Origin: Phycisphaeraceae bacterium
GTDB lineage: Bacteria > Planctomycetota > Phycisphaerae > Phycisphaerales > Zrk34
Reading direction: 5' to 3'
Length of the DNA: 64,000 bases
Assembly: GCA_028284925.1 (NCBI GenBank)
Contig: JANQQT010000292.1
Coordinates: forward strand, 1 to 64,000
Position numbers and translations under genes: made by a program. The notes under the pieces are model-generated. The model was not told where the DNA came from and ran no database searches. It worked only from the letters and a program-made list of their open reading frames with translations. Below, one piece after another: positions 1-8,837 of this stretch (position 1 is the first letter of the stretch; each line of letters opens with the position of its first letter).

Positions 1-177
1 ACGCCGAGGCTGTTTTCTCGGCGCTTTCAATCCCTGCTCCCGCCAAATGCGTTCCACACGTTTGTGATTCACTTGCCAGCCTTCTCTGTTCAAAATGGCT
101 GTGATCCGTGGCGTGCCATACCGCCCCTAGATTGCCGCCAACTCAATGATTCGTTGAGTCAACGGATCAGGCGTAGG
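1..177 (-). pseudogene. IS3-family transposase (OrfB) fragment
   Basis: Read on the minus strand this piece translates to a typical IS3 OrfB N-terminal stretch: QRIIELAAI, a stop, then GRYGTPRITAILNREGW and RVERIWREQGLKAPRKQ. The family normally has a YGRYGxRRIT segment here, so the in-frame TAG at 129-127 is an inactivating mutation. The frame runs off the left edge of the window and no upstream OrfA is visible, so the copy is both truncated and interrupted. It lies just past the terminator of the neighbouring tRNA gene, a common landing place for mobile elements. The 36.4 kb fragment shares the PRKQ segment but covers a later part of OrfB. Confidence 0.75.
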
Positions 178-203
178 GGGAAAGGGCACATAAATGGTCG
201 CAA

Positions 204-241
204 ACAAAAAAAGGGTTTACGTCGGATTGACGTAAACCCTT
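204..241 (-). terminator. Rho-independent terminator of tRNA-Gly
   Basis: A perfect 13-bp inverted repeat (AAGGGTTTACGTC at 211-223 and its complement at 229-241) has a 5-base loop. On the minus strand a T run follows it. It lies about 10 bases past the 3' end of tRNA-Gly and is in the right orientation to end that transcript. Confidence 0.85.
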
Positions 242-251
242 GTCAACCAAG

Positions 252-324
252 AGCGGGCGATCGGGCTCGAACCGACGACATTCAGCATGGAAGGCTGACA
301 CTCTACCAACTGAGTTACGCCCGC
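252..324 (-). tRNA. tRNA-Gly (anticodon UCC)
   Basis: The 73-base minus-strand sequence folds as a full cloverleaf. The acceptor pair is GCGGGCG/CGCCCGC, the D arm has ACTC/GAGT, the anticodon stem is TCAGC/GCTGA around loop CTTCCAT, and the T arm is GTCGG-TTCGAGC-CCGAT. The anticodon at loop positions 34-36 is TCC, so the tRNA reads GGA and probably GGG. The discriminator is T, usual for bacterial tRNA-Gly. CCA is not encoded. A strong terminator follows directly. Confidence 0.95.
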
Positions 325-991
325 GTTGAAATAATACAATGTATTGTATTGCTCTTGAAGGATCGTTTTCCACAGGAAGGATGAACATCATTAGGGTTCG
401 AGCTCACCGAGATCTACCGATTGACAGCGACATGCCTGCAAAATAATTCCGGCCTTAATTTTCCCTTAATAGGCTCGCAACGGATAACCTTCTCCATCAG
501 ACTCTGAGGCAGATAGTAATCGTGATTGGATACATAAAACCCGATAGGGAAAACGCGCCGCGCCAGTCACCAAAGTAAGCCATCGGGATAAGGGTTTTGC
601 CCTGGCATTCATGAGCGGATCGCCGTAGATTCCGAAATAGAATATCTACCTCAACCGGTCGTCATCGCTTGCTCTTGCTTTGAGCACTGGAGGTTTGCGT
701 CAGCCGGTATTTTGGTGAGTCGTCCAATAAACGTAAGCTAAGCGGGTCGTCTCCAACAGTCCACAGTTGCTCCAGATGATTACGTGAAGGCGACTCGGGA
801 AGTCGGGTGTTGCGATAGGTTTCGGGCTAGCCCCTACAGGCAACTCTACCCGATCCGCAAGAGCCAATGAACCAAGTGTCATAGTGAATACGATCTAGAA
901 CACCAACACCCTGATTGGTAAGTGCACGTCGTTTTCCTTAACAGGTTCCGGCCCCAATACTCTTTCCGGTAACAGCATTTGCACGTCCTTG
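325..991. other. Intergenic stretch without recognisable gene
   Basis: About 670 bases separate tRNA-Gly from the end of the Tm-1-like gene. Only short frames without family-like sequence are present, and I see no convincing hairpin, RNA fold or repeat. It presumably holds the tRNA promoter on its left side. Confidence 0.5.
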
Positions 992-2203
992 CTAACTCTT
1001 GATCATATCGATCAAAGTTTTTGCTGCGGTTTCCGCAAACCGCTTATTATTCAGGTGTGCATCCAACTCCAGGACTTCGACGTCTCCCGATGTCTCGCGA
1101 ATACCTTCAAACAATGCCTTCCGCGCGGATGGATCATCGAAGGGTTGGCCTGTATGGTCAATAGCACTAACCCCCCTGCCAGGCAGTATGATGACCGCGT
1201 TACCCGCGGACCTGGCCACCTTCCCACCGATTTCTCTGCCGATAAGTTCGCACTCCTCAGGCATCGTGCGCATCAGGGTGACATTGGCGTTGTGCGCGTA
1301 CAGATTTCTATTGGCGAACTGTGTCGGGACCGTTTTCATGCCGTGAAAATTGACCATATCAGTGGCGCCAACACTCACCACTTGCGGTATGCCGCAGGCC
1401 GCCGCCGCGGTAAGCCGATCCGGACCGGCCGAAAGAACTCCGCCTACCACCTCGTCCGCAATTTCAGTTGTCGTGATATCCAACACGCCGACGATGGCGC
1501 CTTCTCGTATCAGGGATTCCATGGCTTCGCCGCCCGTCCCGGTTGCGTGGAAAACCAGGACTTCATAGCCCGCCTCTTCCATGATTTTCTTGGCATGTTC
1601 CACACAGCCAGTCGTGACGCCAAACATCGTCGCAGCGATCAAAGGCTTGTCATCATGCGTGGTTACATCCCGACTAAACTTAACCATGCCCGCCATCGCC
1701 CATGCCGCCTCAGCAAGAATGGCCCGACTGATTCGATTCAACCCCAAAATGTCCACCACGGAATTAACCATGATGATGTCCTTGTCTCCTACAAATTGAC
1801 GTACATTTCCGGAAGCAAGCGTGCTGACCATGACTTTGGGAATACCGAAGGGCAACGTCTGCATGGCCGTTGTGCCGATGGTTGTGCCGGCAGATCCCCC
1901 GATGGCCAGGACGCCGGACACTTTTCCTTCATCGAAAGCTAAACGAATGAGTATTGCTGCACCTTCCGCCGCCCGGGTCACGGCCTCGCCGCGATCTCCT
2001 TGCTCCTTCATTTCCCTCAAAGACGTACCCGCAGCCTCGAACACGGCTTCCCGTGATATGTCCGCAATCTCACTTGGCGGCTCACCGACACACCCGGTAT
2101 CCATGATCACAGTCTCGACTCCGACATCTGCCAGGAGATCCCTCACATAACCAATCTCCCGTCCTTTGGTATCCAGTGTCGCAAGCAAATAAACGCACTT
2201 CAC
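992..2203 (-). CDS. Tm-1-like ATP-binding domain protein (UPF0261)
   Basis: The 403-residue product has the UPF0261/Tm-1-like layout. It opens with the strand-turn MKCVYLLATLDTKGREIGYV, followed by VIMDTGCVGEP, a glycine-rich segment GVLAIGGSAGTTIGTTAM, and a central KVMVSTLASGN element. The second half carries VLDITTTEIADEVVGGVLSAG and the closing VILPGRGVSAID segment. Family members bind ATP in the N-terminal half; the bacterial reaction is not established. In the tomato virus-resistance protein Tm-1 this domain is followed by a TIM-barrel domain, and the gene encoding such a barrel is immediately upstream here (76 bases apart, same strand), so the two probably form an operon and act together. 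Cytoplasmic, with no signal peptide. The family is certain and the function unknown. Confidence 0.88.
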   Translation of the reverse strand: MKCVYLLATLDTKGREIGYVRDLLADVGVETVIMDTGCVGEPPSEIADISREAVFEAAGTSLREMKEQGDRGEAVTRAAEGAAILIRLAFDEGKVSGVLAIGGSAGTTIGTTAMQTLPFGIPKVMVSTLASGNVRQFVGDKDIIMVNSVVDILGLNRISRAILAEAAWAMAGMVKFSRDVTTHDDKPLIAATMFGVTTGCVEHAKKIMEEAGYEVLVFHATGTGGEAMESLIREGAIVGVLDITTTEIADEVVGGVLSAGPDRLTAAAACGIPQVVSVGATDMVNFHGMKTVPTQFANRNLYAHNANVTLMRTMPEECELIGREIGGKVARSAGNAVIILPGRGVSAIDHTGQPFDDPSARKALFEGIRETSGDVEVLELDAHLNNKRFAETAAKTLIDMIKS

Positions 2204-2279
2204 GTTTCACCACCTACTGTCGTTTTAGCCAATCAGCCCGAGAAAATTCAACGTAAGCAATTCACCCGCCAGACATACC

Positions 2280-3149
2280 TCAATCCAATCGATTTGACGA
2301 AAGAGATTTGAACTCTCTGGTGATACTGACCAGCGATTCCTCGACGGCAATGCGTTCGAGGCTCGATGCGCCTACAAATCCCACCGCATCCGTACGTTCG
2401 ATTACATACTTCGCATCGTCAGGAGCAAGCACGGGTCCGCCATGTGTCAAGAAAACCACATCATCTCGTACCTTTCGCCCGGCATCCACGACCGCCTGGG
2501 TTCGAGTAACAGCATCATCCAAACTACATGTCGCTTCCGTTACGCCTATTGATCCACCAATGGTCGTACCCACATGTGCAATAATCGCGTCCGCTCCGGC
2601 TTCCGCCATCGCGCGGGATTCCTCAGGTGTGGACACATACACGATACTAAAAAGCTCCATCTTTCGGGCAAGTCCGATCATCTCTATTTCCTTTTCAAAG
2701 CTCATGCCGGTCTCTTCCAGAATCTGACGAAATTGGCCGTCTACGATGCAATGCGTCGGAAAATTGTTCACCCCTGAAAAACCCATGTCCTTGACCTTGA
2801 GCAAATGATGCCACATACGACGACGCGGATCACTGCCGTGGACGCCGCAAATCACCGGGACCTCTTCCACCACGGGCAACACTTCGAATTCGCCTATCTC
2901 CATGGCAACCGCATTCGCATCGTCGTAGGCCATTAAACCTGCGGTTGAACCGTGCCCCGCCATGCGAAAGCGCCCAGAGTTATAGATAATGATCAGGTCG
3001 GCCCCACCCTTTTCGATGAACTTGGCGCTAATGCCCGTTCCGGCGCCGGCCGCAATAACCGCCTGGTGCTTCTTGAGAGTATCCTGCAGCTGCTGAATGA
3101 CTTCTTCTCGTGTATAAGGATTCCCTTTTCCTGTCCAGATATTTGGCAT
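2280..3149 (-). CDS. PEP-hydrolase-like TIM-barrel protein
   Basis: This 289-residue protein belongs to the phosphoenolpyruvate hydrolase-like TIM-barrel family found alone in bacteria and as the C-terminal half of plant Tm-1-type proteins. Visible family segments are AAGAGTGISAKFIEKGGADL, IIYNSGRFRMAGHGSTAGLM, EEVPVICGVHGSDPRR, GFSGVNNFPTHCIVDGQFR and the late VFLTHGGPVLAPDDA and GFVGASSLERIAVE. Length is normal and the alternating strand/helix pattern fits a complete barrel. It starts with ATG and is first of a two-gene minus-strand unit with the UPF0261 gene. The enzymatic reaction of this subgroup is unproven, so the name should be read as a fold assignment. The divergent neighbour is the DtxR-type regulator, but I see no metal-related feature that ties it to this pair. 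Confidence 0.85.
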   Translation of the reverse strand: MPNIWTGKGNPYTREEVIQQLQDTLKKHQAVIAAGAGTGISAKFIEKGGADLIIIYNSGRFRMAGHGSTAGLMAYDDANAVAMEIGEFEVLPVVEEVPVICGVHGSDPRRRMWHHLLKVKDMGFSGVNNFPTHCIVDGQFRQILEETGMSFEKEIEMIGLARKMELFSIVYVSTPEESRAMAEAGADAIIAHVGTTIGGSIGVTEATCSLDDAVTRTQAVVDAGRKVRDDVVFLTHGGPVLAPDDAKYVIERTDAVGFVGASSLERIAVEESLVSITREFKSLSSNRLD

Positions 3150-3332
3150 TGATCATTCCTGGTATTGAATTCCAATCTATCGCCTGTCAGTAGCGACCCC
3201 ATCACTTGAGTTCGTACATCACTTTCGTCCATCACAAGCCACAAGGGTCCGCCTATCATAACGTCTATCGTTAAAACCGTCTTTGTGGTTTCGTGTCACT
3301 TTCAGACCGAAGAGTTTGCCCAGGGATCGCCA

Positions 3333-3995
3333 ATGCCGAGCATAACCGTCGAGAATTATCTGAAAAGGCTCTATGCGCTTCAACAGGAGCACGAGGACTC
3401 GCTCGTTCCGCTGGGCAAGCTTGCGGATTCGATGGGACTGGCGCCCGGTACGGTAACCACCATGATTAAGCGTTTAGCATCAGCGGGGCAGGTTGAGTAT
3501 GAGCCTCGTTCAGGGACGCGTCTTTCACAAGCCGGCGAGTCCGAAGCATTGCGTGTCATTCGCCGACATCGCCTGATCGAGCTGTTTCTCGTCGAGGTAT
3601 TAGGTTACGACTGGACGGAAGTTCACGATGAAGCCGAGGAGTTGGAGCACGCCGTATCGGACAAACTCATCACGCGGATCGACGAGATGCTGGGACATCC
3701 CGGGTTTGACCCGCATGGCGATCCCATTCCCGCGGCATCGGGAAAAATCACACGACTCAAAATGGTCAGTATGGGAGATTGCGAGCCGGGCCGCTACCGT
3801 GTCGCACGTATTCTCGATCACGATTCATCCTTTCTGAATTTTGTTACAGGCCATCTCCTGGTACCTGGCGCCGATGTACACATTCTCTCCAGTGATCCCG
3901 CCGCAGAAGTGGTTACGATCAAGGTTGAAAACGCGAAGACATCGCATATAGGCAAAGGGGCGGCAATGAAAATTCTAGTTACAGCGCTGAAGTAA
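3333..3995 (+). CDS. DtxR/MntR-family metal-dependent transcriptional regulator
   Basis: The 220-residue protein has the three-part DtxR layout. An N-terminal winged helix (about 1-70) opens with MPSITVENYLKRLYALQQ and contains LADSMGLAPGTVTTMIKRL. The dimerisation and metal-binding domain (about 70-140) contains RHRLIELFL, then VHDEAEELEHAVSD and FDPHGDPIP. A C-terminal SH3/FeoA-like domain starts near RLKMVSMGD. Ligands equivalent to DtxR His79, His98, Glu105 and His106 are present, and Cys102 is Glu as in Mn-sensing members. The MntR Asp8 and Glu11 positions appear as Asn and Lys, so one metal site is probably altered. I chose the ATG with AGGGAT about seven bases upstream over an upstream in-frame GTG with no such site. 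The gene converges on the metal transport operon, which it probably regulates with Mn or Fe as co-repressor. Confidence 0.88.
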   Translation: MPSITVENYLKRLYALQQEHEDSLVPLGKLADSMGLAPGTVTTMIKRLASAGQVEYEPRSGTRLSQAGESEALRVIRRHRLIELFLVEVLGYDWTEVHDEAEELEHAVSDKLITRIDEMLGHPGFDPHGDPIPAASGKITRLKMVSMGDCEPGRYRVARILDHDSSFLNFVTGHLLVPGADVHILSSDPAAEVVTIKVENAKTSHIGKGAAMKILVTALK

Positions 3996-4053
3996 CGGCT
4001 TGATGGCTCTTCAAGACGGTTACGGACGTCCTGCAACAATATCATTGCTTCAG

Positions 4054-5370
4054 TTACGAGTTGGTCGTGGGAGGAATCACCTTGCCGTGTGGATCACTCG
4101 TCGGCGTTGACGTTTCAAGAGCAAGATCATCCTGCATCTGCTGGTCGATAAAGTGTTCGACGCGCTCGGCCGGCGCATGAATGTGATCCAGCGGAAGTGC
4201 AAAGTGCTCGGCGAGGTAAGTTTCCCACAATCGATGCGAACGGATAATCTGCTGCGCCCGTTTTCGGCCTGGCTCCTCCAGTTCGTAGCCTCGGGAGGTC
4301 ACTTTCAGTCGACCCGACCGCCGCAAACGACGCAAAGCAAGTTGGAGTTGAATCGGACCGGTGTTCAAGGCCTCACGTAGTTGCCTATACGTCATTGCAG
4401 GTCGATCTACCAATTTAAGCTCATCCACGCGATAAAGAAGCCCCAGGATGTCTTCGCGAAGAATCCGGAGATTTAGTGCCAGACGATGAAGAGCCTTGCT
4501 GAGAATTCCGTACCGTGGAGCCAGGATCACCACGAACGCAAACAAGACGCCCGACATCGTTGCGATCATTCCCGCCGTGTTCGTGTCCTCAAATCCGATG
4601 ATACGCGGTAGGGTAATGGCGGAAAGGTGTCCCAATCCCGCTGAGATCGCGGCAAACACGGCACTCGCCAGAATCATGTGTAATAATCGGTCGGTCAGCA
4701 GATGGGCTGCCGCGGCAGGTACGATCAACATGGCAATGACCAGAATACTCCCAATCGCTTCAAATGCAGCCACCGTAGTAATTGCCACCATAGCCATGAG
4801 AAGATAATGCATTAGTTGTGCATTAATCCCAAGTGTTGTCGCAAGATCGGGATCAAAGGAACTGATTCTAAGCTCCTTGAAAAAAACTCCAACAAACACC
4901 ATGTTCAGAATCAGGATAAGCCCCATGACAAACGCCGCTCGCGGCAAATCCCAACCGAGAATCTGAATCTTGTCCAACGGCGCTAGCTCGATAGATCCGT
5001 ACAGCACGCAATTGGCGTCCAGATCAACGTGGTCCGCGCCCGCCTTGATAAGGATCAATCCGATCGCAAAGAGTGATGTGAATACCACTCCCATCGCTGC
5101 CCCCCCATCCACCTTCCCGAACGAGTGAACCCATTGCGTAAACAGAGCGGTAAGCAATCCGACGATCGCAGCGCCCACAAACATGGTAAAGCTCGCGCGC
5201 GTTTCGGTCAGGATGAACGCTACAGCCAGCCCGGGGAGAACCGCATGAGAGATGGCATCGCCCATCATGCTCATTTTTCTCAATACCAGGAAATTACCCA
5301 ACAAGCTGCAACTAACCGCACAGAGTATGGCAATGACCACGATCCACGTATCTATTTCCAACCAGGTCAT
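4054..5370 (-). CDS. Metal ABC transporter permease with C-terminal DtxR-like domain (second subunit)
   Basis: Residues 1-285 form a TroC/TroD-type ABC-3 family permease with about eight hydrophobic segments and the hallmark N-terminal run GNFLVLRKMSMMGDAISHAV. From about residue 300 to the end (438) the protein changes to a soluble winged helix (MTYRQLREAL, LRRLRRSGRLKVTSRGYEL) followed by a DtxR dimerisation segment (IRSHRLWETYL, AERVEHFIDQQ, DPHGKVIPP). The His, Glu and Glu-His residues that bind metal in DtxR are kept. Permeases of this family are usually under 300 residues, so the tail is an addition that would lie in the cytoplasm. The start overlaps the end of the preceding permease by ATGA, indicating translational coupling. 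It transports Mn, Fe or Zn across the inner membrane; Mn or Fe is favoured by the DtxR context. Confidence 0.87.
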   Translation of the reverse strand: MTWLEIDTWIVVIAILCAVSCSLLGNFLVLRKMSMMGDAISHAVLPGLAVAFILTETRASFTMFVGAAIVGLLTALFTQWVHSFGKVDGGAAMGVVFTSLFAIGLILIKAGADHVDLDANCVLYGSIELAPLDKIQILGWDLPRAAFVMGLILILNMVFVGVFFKELRISSFDPDLATTLGINAQLMHYLLMAMVAITTVAAFEAIGSILVIAMLIVPAAAAHLLTDRLLHMILASAVFAAISAGLGHLSAITLPRIIGFEDTNTAGMIATMSGVLFAFVVILAPRYGILSKALHRLALNLRILREDILGLLYRVDELKLVDRPAMTYRQLREALNTGPIQLQLALRRLRRSGRLKVTSRGYELEEPGRKRAQQIIRSHRLWETYLAEHFALPLDHIHAPAERVEHFIDQQMQDDLALETSTPTSDPHGKVIPPTTNS

Positions 5371-6905
5371 GATACCGCCCCCCCATTCAGTTCATGCGGA
5401 CTCGCAGGTACCGACTTGGCGGCCCCATGCGTATCCAGAAGTTGCTCCAATCGTTCGATGAGATCCGAATCCAGAACGTGTTCAATCTGGTCGGCATCGC
5501 GATCCACATGGCTTGGAGCAATATCCGCATGGGTAATCAGATAAATCTCCCACAATCGATGGTTGCGTACCAACCTCGCGCCTTCCCGGAGTCCCTGTGA
5601 CGTCAACCGAATCTCATTTTCCGTCGACGGATGGGAGGTAACATCACCACTCTTGGTTGAGCGTTGAATAAGCCGCCTTAACTGCTTCGGCGACCATGAG
5701 CGTTTGCTGAGTAGCGAATCAAACGTAACTGAACTGCCTTTTGAAAGAAAAACTTCGTCTGCCACAGACTCAATACGAGATTCCAGGCTCTCGTAGCATG
5801 CGCGCAGCAGATGCTGATGGCCTATCTTTCGCCGTAGTCGGTATTGGCCCATCGCCTGTTTCAAAATACCTCGCGACGAACCAAAGATCATACTGAATAG
5901 AAAGATCGTAGTTGCCATTAACACGATTACGGCGCCTGCCGGCAGGCTCGTTGCCATGGCACTAATCACCGCTCCAAACCAGCCGCTTAATGCACCGATA
6001 ACCGCCGATCCAATCATCATCGGCTTCAGTTTTTCCGTCCAGAATCTTGCGGCCGCCGGGGGAATGATCAACATCGCAATAACCAGAATGAGGCCAACCG
6101 CCTGAAGACCGATCACCAATACAGCAGTCGCCAGAGCCAGCATGGACGCATCCAGCCTCGTAATCGGCCAACCCTGCGCCGAAGCGAAGCACTCGTCAAA
6201 ACACAGCAACGCCAATTCCTTGAAAAGCAACGTGCAAACGATGGTCACCGCCAATGCCACACCCGCAATCAAATACAGATCTTCAATAATGACGGTGGAG
6301 GGTTTGCCGTAAATAAAACTGTTAAGGCCCGCGGCGCTACCTGTTGGCATTTGTTGAATGATTCCCAGAAGCGCAACCCCCAGCCCGAAATAGACGCTTA
6401 ACACGATGCCCAGGGCCGCATCACTCTTCAACCTTGTATTTCGCGTGATAAACAAAACACTTCCTGCTCCGACCAATCCAAAAACCGCCGCCCCGATAAG
6501 AAGGCCCGGCATGTTCTTGCCACTTCCGCCGAAAGCCACCATCACCATAAACGCAATTCCGATCCCCGGTAGTGTCGCGTGCGAAAGCGCATCTCCCATT
6601 AGAGACTGCTTACGCAACAAAAGGAATGTCCCGATCATTCCCGCCGCAGCGCCCAGAATCAATGTACTCAACACCACCAACATCGTGTGAAATTCCGGAA
6701 CAAACGCAATCTCCAGGAATTCCTGAATGGCGCCCTCGGCCTCAGATGCTGTCCCGACGAAACCGCCAGCCATCTCGTTGTTAACATGAATATGAGGCGA
6801 ACCGTGAGCCGTCCCCATCGCAACCCTGCACAATGACATAAAAACAAACGCTACCGCAATGGCGGTAAAGAATGGGATGAATTTGCCAAATGTAGGAAGT
6901 CGCAT
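5367..6905 (-). CDS. Metal ABC transporter permease with C-terminal DtxR-like domain (first subunit)
   Basis: This is the paralogous partner permease, 512 residues. An N-terminal hydrophobic segment and a short extracytoplasmic loop precede the ABC-3 permease core, which begins near GTFLLLRKQSLMGDALSHAT and carries VGLILVIAMLIIPPAAARFW. After the last membrane segment (about residue 355) comes a winged-helix region (VTFDSLLSKRSWSPKQLRRL, ENEIRLTSQGLREGARLV) and a DtxR-type dimerisation domain (RNHRLWEIYL, HVDRDADQIEHVLDSDLIER). The DtxR ligand positions His79, Glu83, His98, Glu105 and His106 can be matched; position 102 is Asp. Two different permeases form the heterodimeric channel of TroCD/MntBC-type importers. 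The presence of the same extra domain in both suggests a paired cytoplasmic sensor; that is inference. Confidence 0.87.
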   Translation of the reverse strand: MRLPTFGKFIPFFTAIAVAFVFMSLCRVAMGTAHGSPHIHVNNEMAGGFVGTASEAEGAIQEFLEIAFVPEFHTMLVVLSTLILGAAAGMIGTFLLLRKQSLMGDALSHATLPGIGIAFMVMVAFGGSGKNMPGLLIGAAVFGLVGAGSVLFITRNTRLKSDAALGIVLSVYFGLGVALLGIIQQMPTGSAAGLNSFIYGKPSTVIIEDLYLIAGVALAVTIVCTLLFKELALLCFDECFASAQGWPITRLDASMLALATAVLVIGLQAVGLILVIAMLIIPPAAARFWTEKLKPMMIGSAVIGALSGWFGAVISAMATSLPAGAVIVLMATTIFLFSMIFGSSRGILKQAMGQYRLRRKIGHQHLLRACYESLESRIESVADEVFLSKGSSVTFDSLLSKRSWSPKQLRRLIQRSTKSGDVTSHPSTENEIRLTSQGLREGARLVRNHRLWEIYLITHADIAPSHVDRDADQIEHVLDSDLIERLEQLLDTHGAAKSVPASPHELNGGAVS

Positions 6906-6944
6906 GAGTTTGTCAGGTTCTCCCCAGCTCGATCTCGATAGGAC

Positions 6945-7811
6945 CTATTGTTTGATTCCCGCCATAGCCTGCGCCGCCTGATCCAGAAGCGTCAGTTTAC
7001 CACCGTATGTTTTCTGGAGGTTCTCTTGGGAAAAGACTTCCTCGACCGGCCCCGCCGCGACAATACGCATGTTGAGAAGCACCACCCAGTCAAAATACTC
7101 CCTGACGGTCTGTAGATCATGATGAACCACAAGAGTGGTTCGACCCGTGGATTTCAGGTCATGCAAAATCTGGACGATCGCTTTTTCCGTCGCGGCATCC
7201 ACAGCAGCAAACGGTTCGTCCATGAAATAAACTTTCGCTTCCTGTGCCAAGGCGCGCGCCAGGAATACTCTCTGTTGCTGACCGCCCGACAGTTGACTGA
7301 TTTGCCTCTTGGCATAATCAGCAAGTCCAACCCGATCCAAAGCATCAAAAGCCGCCTTCTTGTGCGCTTTGGAGACCGGACGGCACCATCCGATTTTCCC
7401 ATAACGCCCCATCGCCACCACATCCAGCGCACTCACAGGAAAGTCCCAATCCACCGACTCGCGCTGCGGGACATATCCCACCAAACCACGTTGCTTGGAG
7501 TAAGGCTTGCCGTAATAACTTACCAGTCCGGACGCCTTAGGGATCAGGTCAAGACAAGCTTTGATCAGAGTACTTTTTCCAGCGCCGTTTGGCCCGACAA
7601 TACCGATGAGCTTTCCCTCTGGCATATCCAGGTCAATATCCCAAAGGACAGGTTTCCGATGATACGCGACAGTCATATCGTGTATCGACAACGGACAGAC
7701 AGGATGCTCATCCCCCGTTGCAATTCTTCGCGACATATCGGGGGCCGGGGCAAGCGACGACGCATTCAGTTGTACCGGTACATCTTCCTTGTCTGAATCA
7801 ATTTTTGCCAT
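6945..7811 (-). CDS. Metal ABC transporter ATP-binding protein
   Basis: The 288-residue ATPase drives the importer encoded around it. Walker A is GPNGAGKST (from [20 protein letters not shown]), the Q-loop region is [20 protein letters not shown], the ABC signature is [15 protein letters not shown], and Walker B is [12 protein letters not shown], followed by LVVHHDL with the switch histidine. VGYVPQR and the downstream DWDFP are typical of TroB/MntA-type Mn/Zn/Fe ATPases. An N-terminal extension of about 40 residues precedes the domain and has no recognisable feature. The start codon lies inside the end of the binding-protein gene (14-base overlap), and 39 bases separate it from the first permease gene. 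Cytoplasmic, at the inner membrane. Confidence 0.92.
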   Translation of the reverse strand: MAKIDSDKEDVPVQLNASSLAPAPDMSRRIATGDEHPVCPLSIHDMTVAYHRKPVLWDIDLDMPEGKLIGIVGPNGAGKSTLIKACLDLIPKASGLVSYYGKPYSKQRGLVGYVPQRESVDWDFPVSALDVVAMGRYGKIGWCRPVSKAHKKAAFDALDRVGLADYAKRQISQLSGGQQQRVFLARALAQEAKVYFMDEPFAAVDAATEKAIVQILHDLKSTGRTTLVVHHDLQTVREYFDWVVLLNMRIVAAGPVEEVFSQENLQKTYGGKLTLLDQAAQAMAGIKQ

Positions 7812-8790
7812 AACTCAACTTTCCATTCAGCCCTTTTTCCGGAGCATCCCCACCCAGTGCCCGCGCGATGATCGTGGCATTGTGATCGATCATGCCAATA
7901 TAGGTTCCTTCGTAAGTTCCAGCCGCACCCATCGCATCAGAGAACAGTTTTCCACCAATGATGACCTTATGAGGCGGTGTACCGTTCGCACACGCCTGAA
8001 TAATACTCCGTGCAGCCTTGTCATTAACGCTTGTCTCAACAAAAATCGCTTTGATCTGGTTGGTAACAATGAACTTGATCAACTCACGCATATGCGCTTC
8101 ACTCGCTTCAGATTCGGTTGAAACCCCCTGAATCCCCTTGACCTGAATCCCATACGCCCGCCCCATATATCCGAACGCATCATGGGCAGTCACCAGAACA
8201 CGTTGTTTCTCTGGAATAGAGCCGATCACTTTTTTGGCATAGGCATCCAGCTTCTCCAACTCTTTCACATACTTCGAAGCATTCGTCTCGAACTCCTTCT
8301 TGTGTGACGGATCAAATTCTCCCAGTTTCTCCGCAACCAGCTTCACCGCCTTAATCCAACCATTGACATCCATCCAGATATGAGGGTCAAAATGATCCTC
8401 CTCGTCCATAATCACATATGACTCGTCGCTTGCGACGTTCTCGCTGACAGCATGGACTTTCCTTCCATCGCTTGCCATCTTCGTCAGCGTGTCCGCCATC
8501 TTGCCTTCCAACGACATACCATTGTAAAAAATAACATCCGCCGCCTGAAGTTTCGCCACATCACTGCGGGTCGGACGGTAAGTATGCGGATCGACACCCT
8601 CCGGGATGATTCCCGTAACCTCCACATACTCGCCACCGACCTGCTTGACAATGTCGCCAATCATCCCAACGGTTGCGGTGACCTTTATCTTTCCTGATGT
8701 GTCTCCAGTTTCACTCTTTCCACAACCGACGCCTAACCCCACCAGCATCAACACGGTGGAAATTCCTATACCTCTGATTATGTTGTTCAC
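7798..8790 (-). CDS. Metal ABC transporter substrate-binding lipoprotein (TroA/ZnuA family)
   Basis: The 330-residue product is a cluster A-I solute-binding protein that delivers metal to the permeases. It has a lipoprotein signal (hydrophobic residues 8-20, then GLGVGC with the lipidated Cys at about 23). The mature part shows the family segments [31 protein letters not shown] (first His ligand), [13 protein letters not shown] (second His), [15 protein letters not shown] (third His region), [11 protein letters not shown] and [11 protein letters not shown]. The loop before the second ligand is short and acidic ([10 protein letters not shown]) instead of the His-rich stretch of many ZnuA proteins, which points to Mn or Fe over Zn. 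The start is GTG, with AGGATG upstream. The gene sits between the porin and the ATPase genes. Confidence 0.9.
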   Translation of the reverse strand: MNNIIRGIGISTVLMLVGLGVGCGKSETGDTSGKIKVTATVGMIGDIVKQVGGEYVEVTGIIPEGVDPHTYRPTRSDVAKLQAADVIFYNGMSLEGKMADTLTKMASDGRKVHAVSENVASDESYVIMDEEDHFDPHIWMDVNGWIKAVKLVAEKLGEFDPSHKKEFETNASKYVKELEKLDAYAKKVIGSIPEKQRVLVTAHDAFGYMGRAYGIQVKGIQGVSTESEASEAHMRELIKFIVTNQIKAIFVETSVNDKAARSIIQACANGTPPHKVIIGGKLFSDAMGAAGTYEGTYIGMIDHNATIIARALGGDAPEKGLNGKLSYGKN

Positions 8791-8837
8791 AATTACATCC
8801 TACATCTTGTTTTCAAAAGGTTTAGTCTCGCATCCCC

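Noticed and set aside
989-1942. Plus-strand open frame of 317 codons opposite the Tm-1-like gene
   Set aside because: Lies fully inside a clearly conserved minus-strand gene and has no recognisable domain.
3259-3273. Short palindrome TAACG-N5-CGTTA upstream of the DtxR-type gene
   Set aside because: Five-base arms are too short to be convincing and no second copy was seen near the metal operon.
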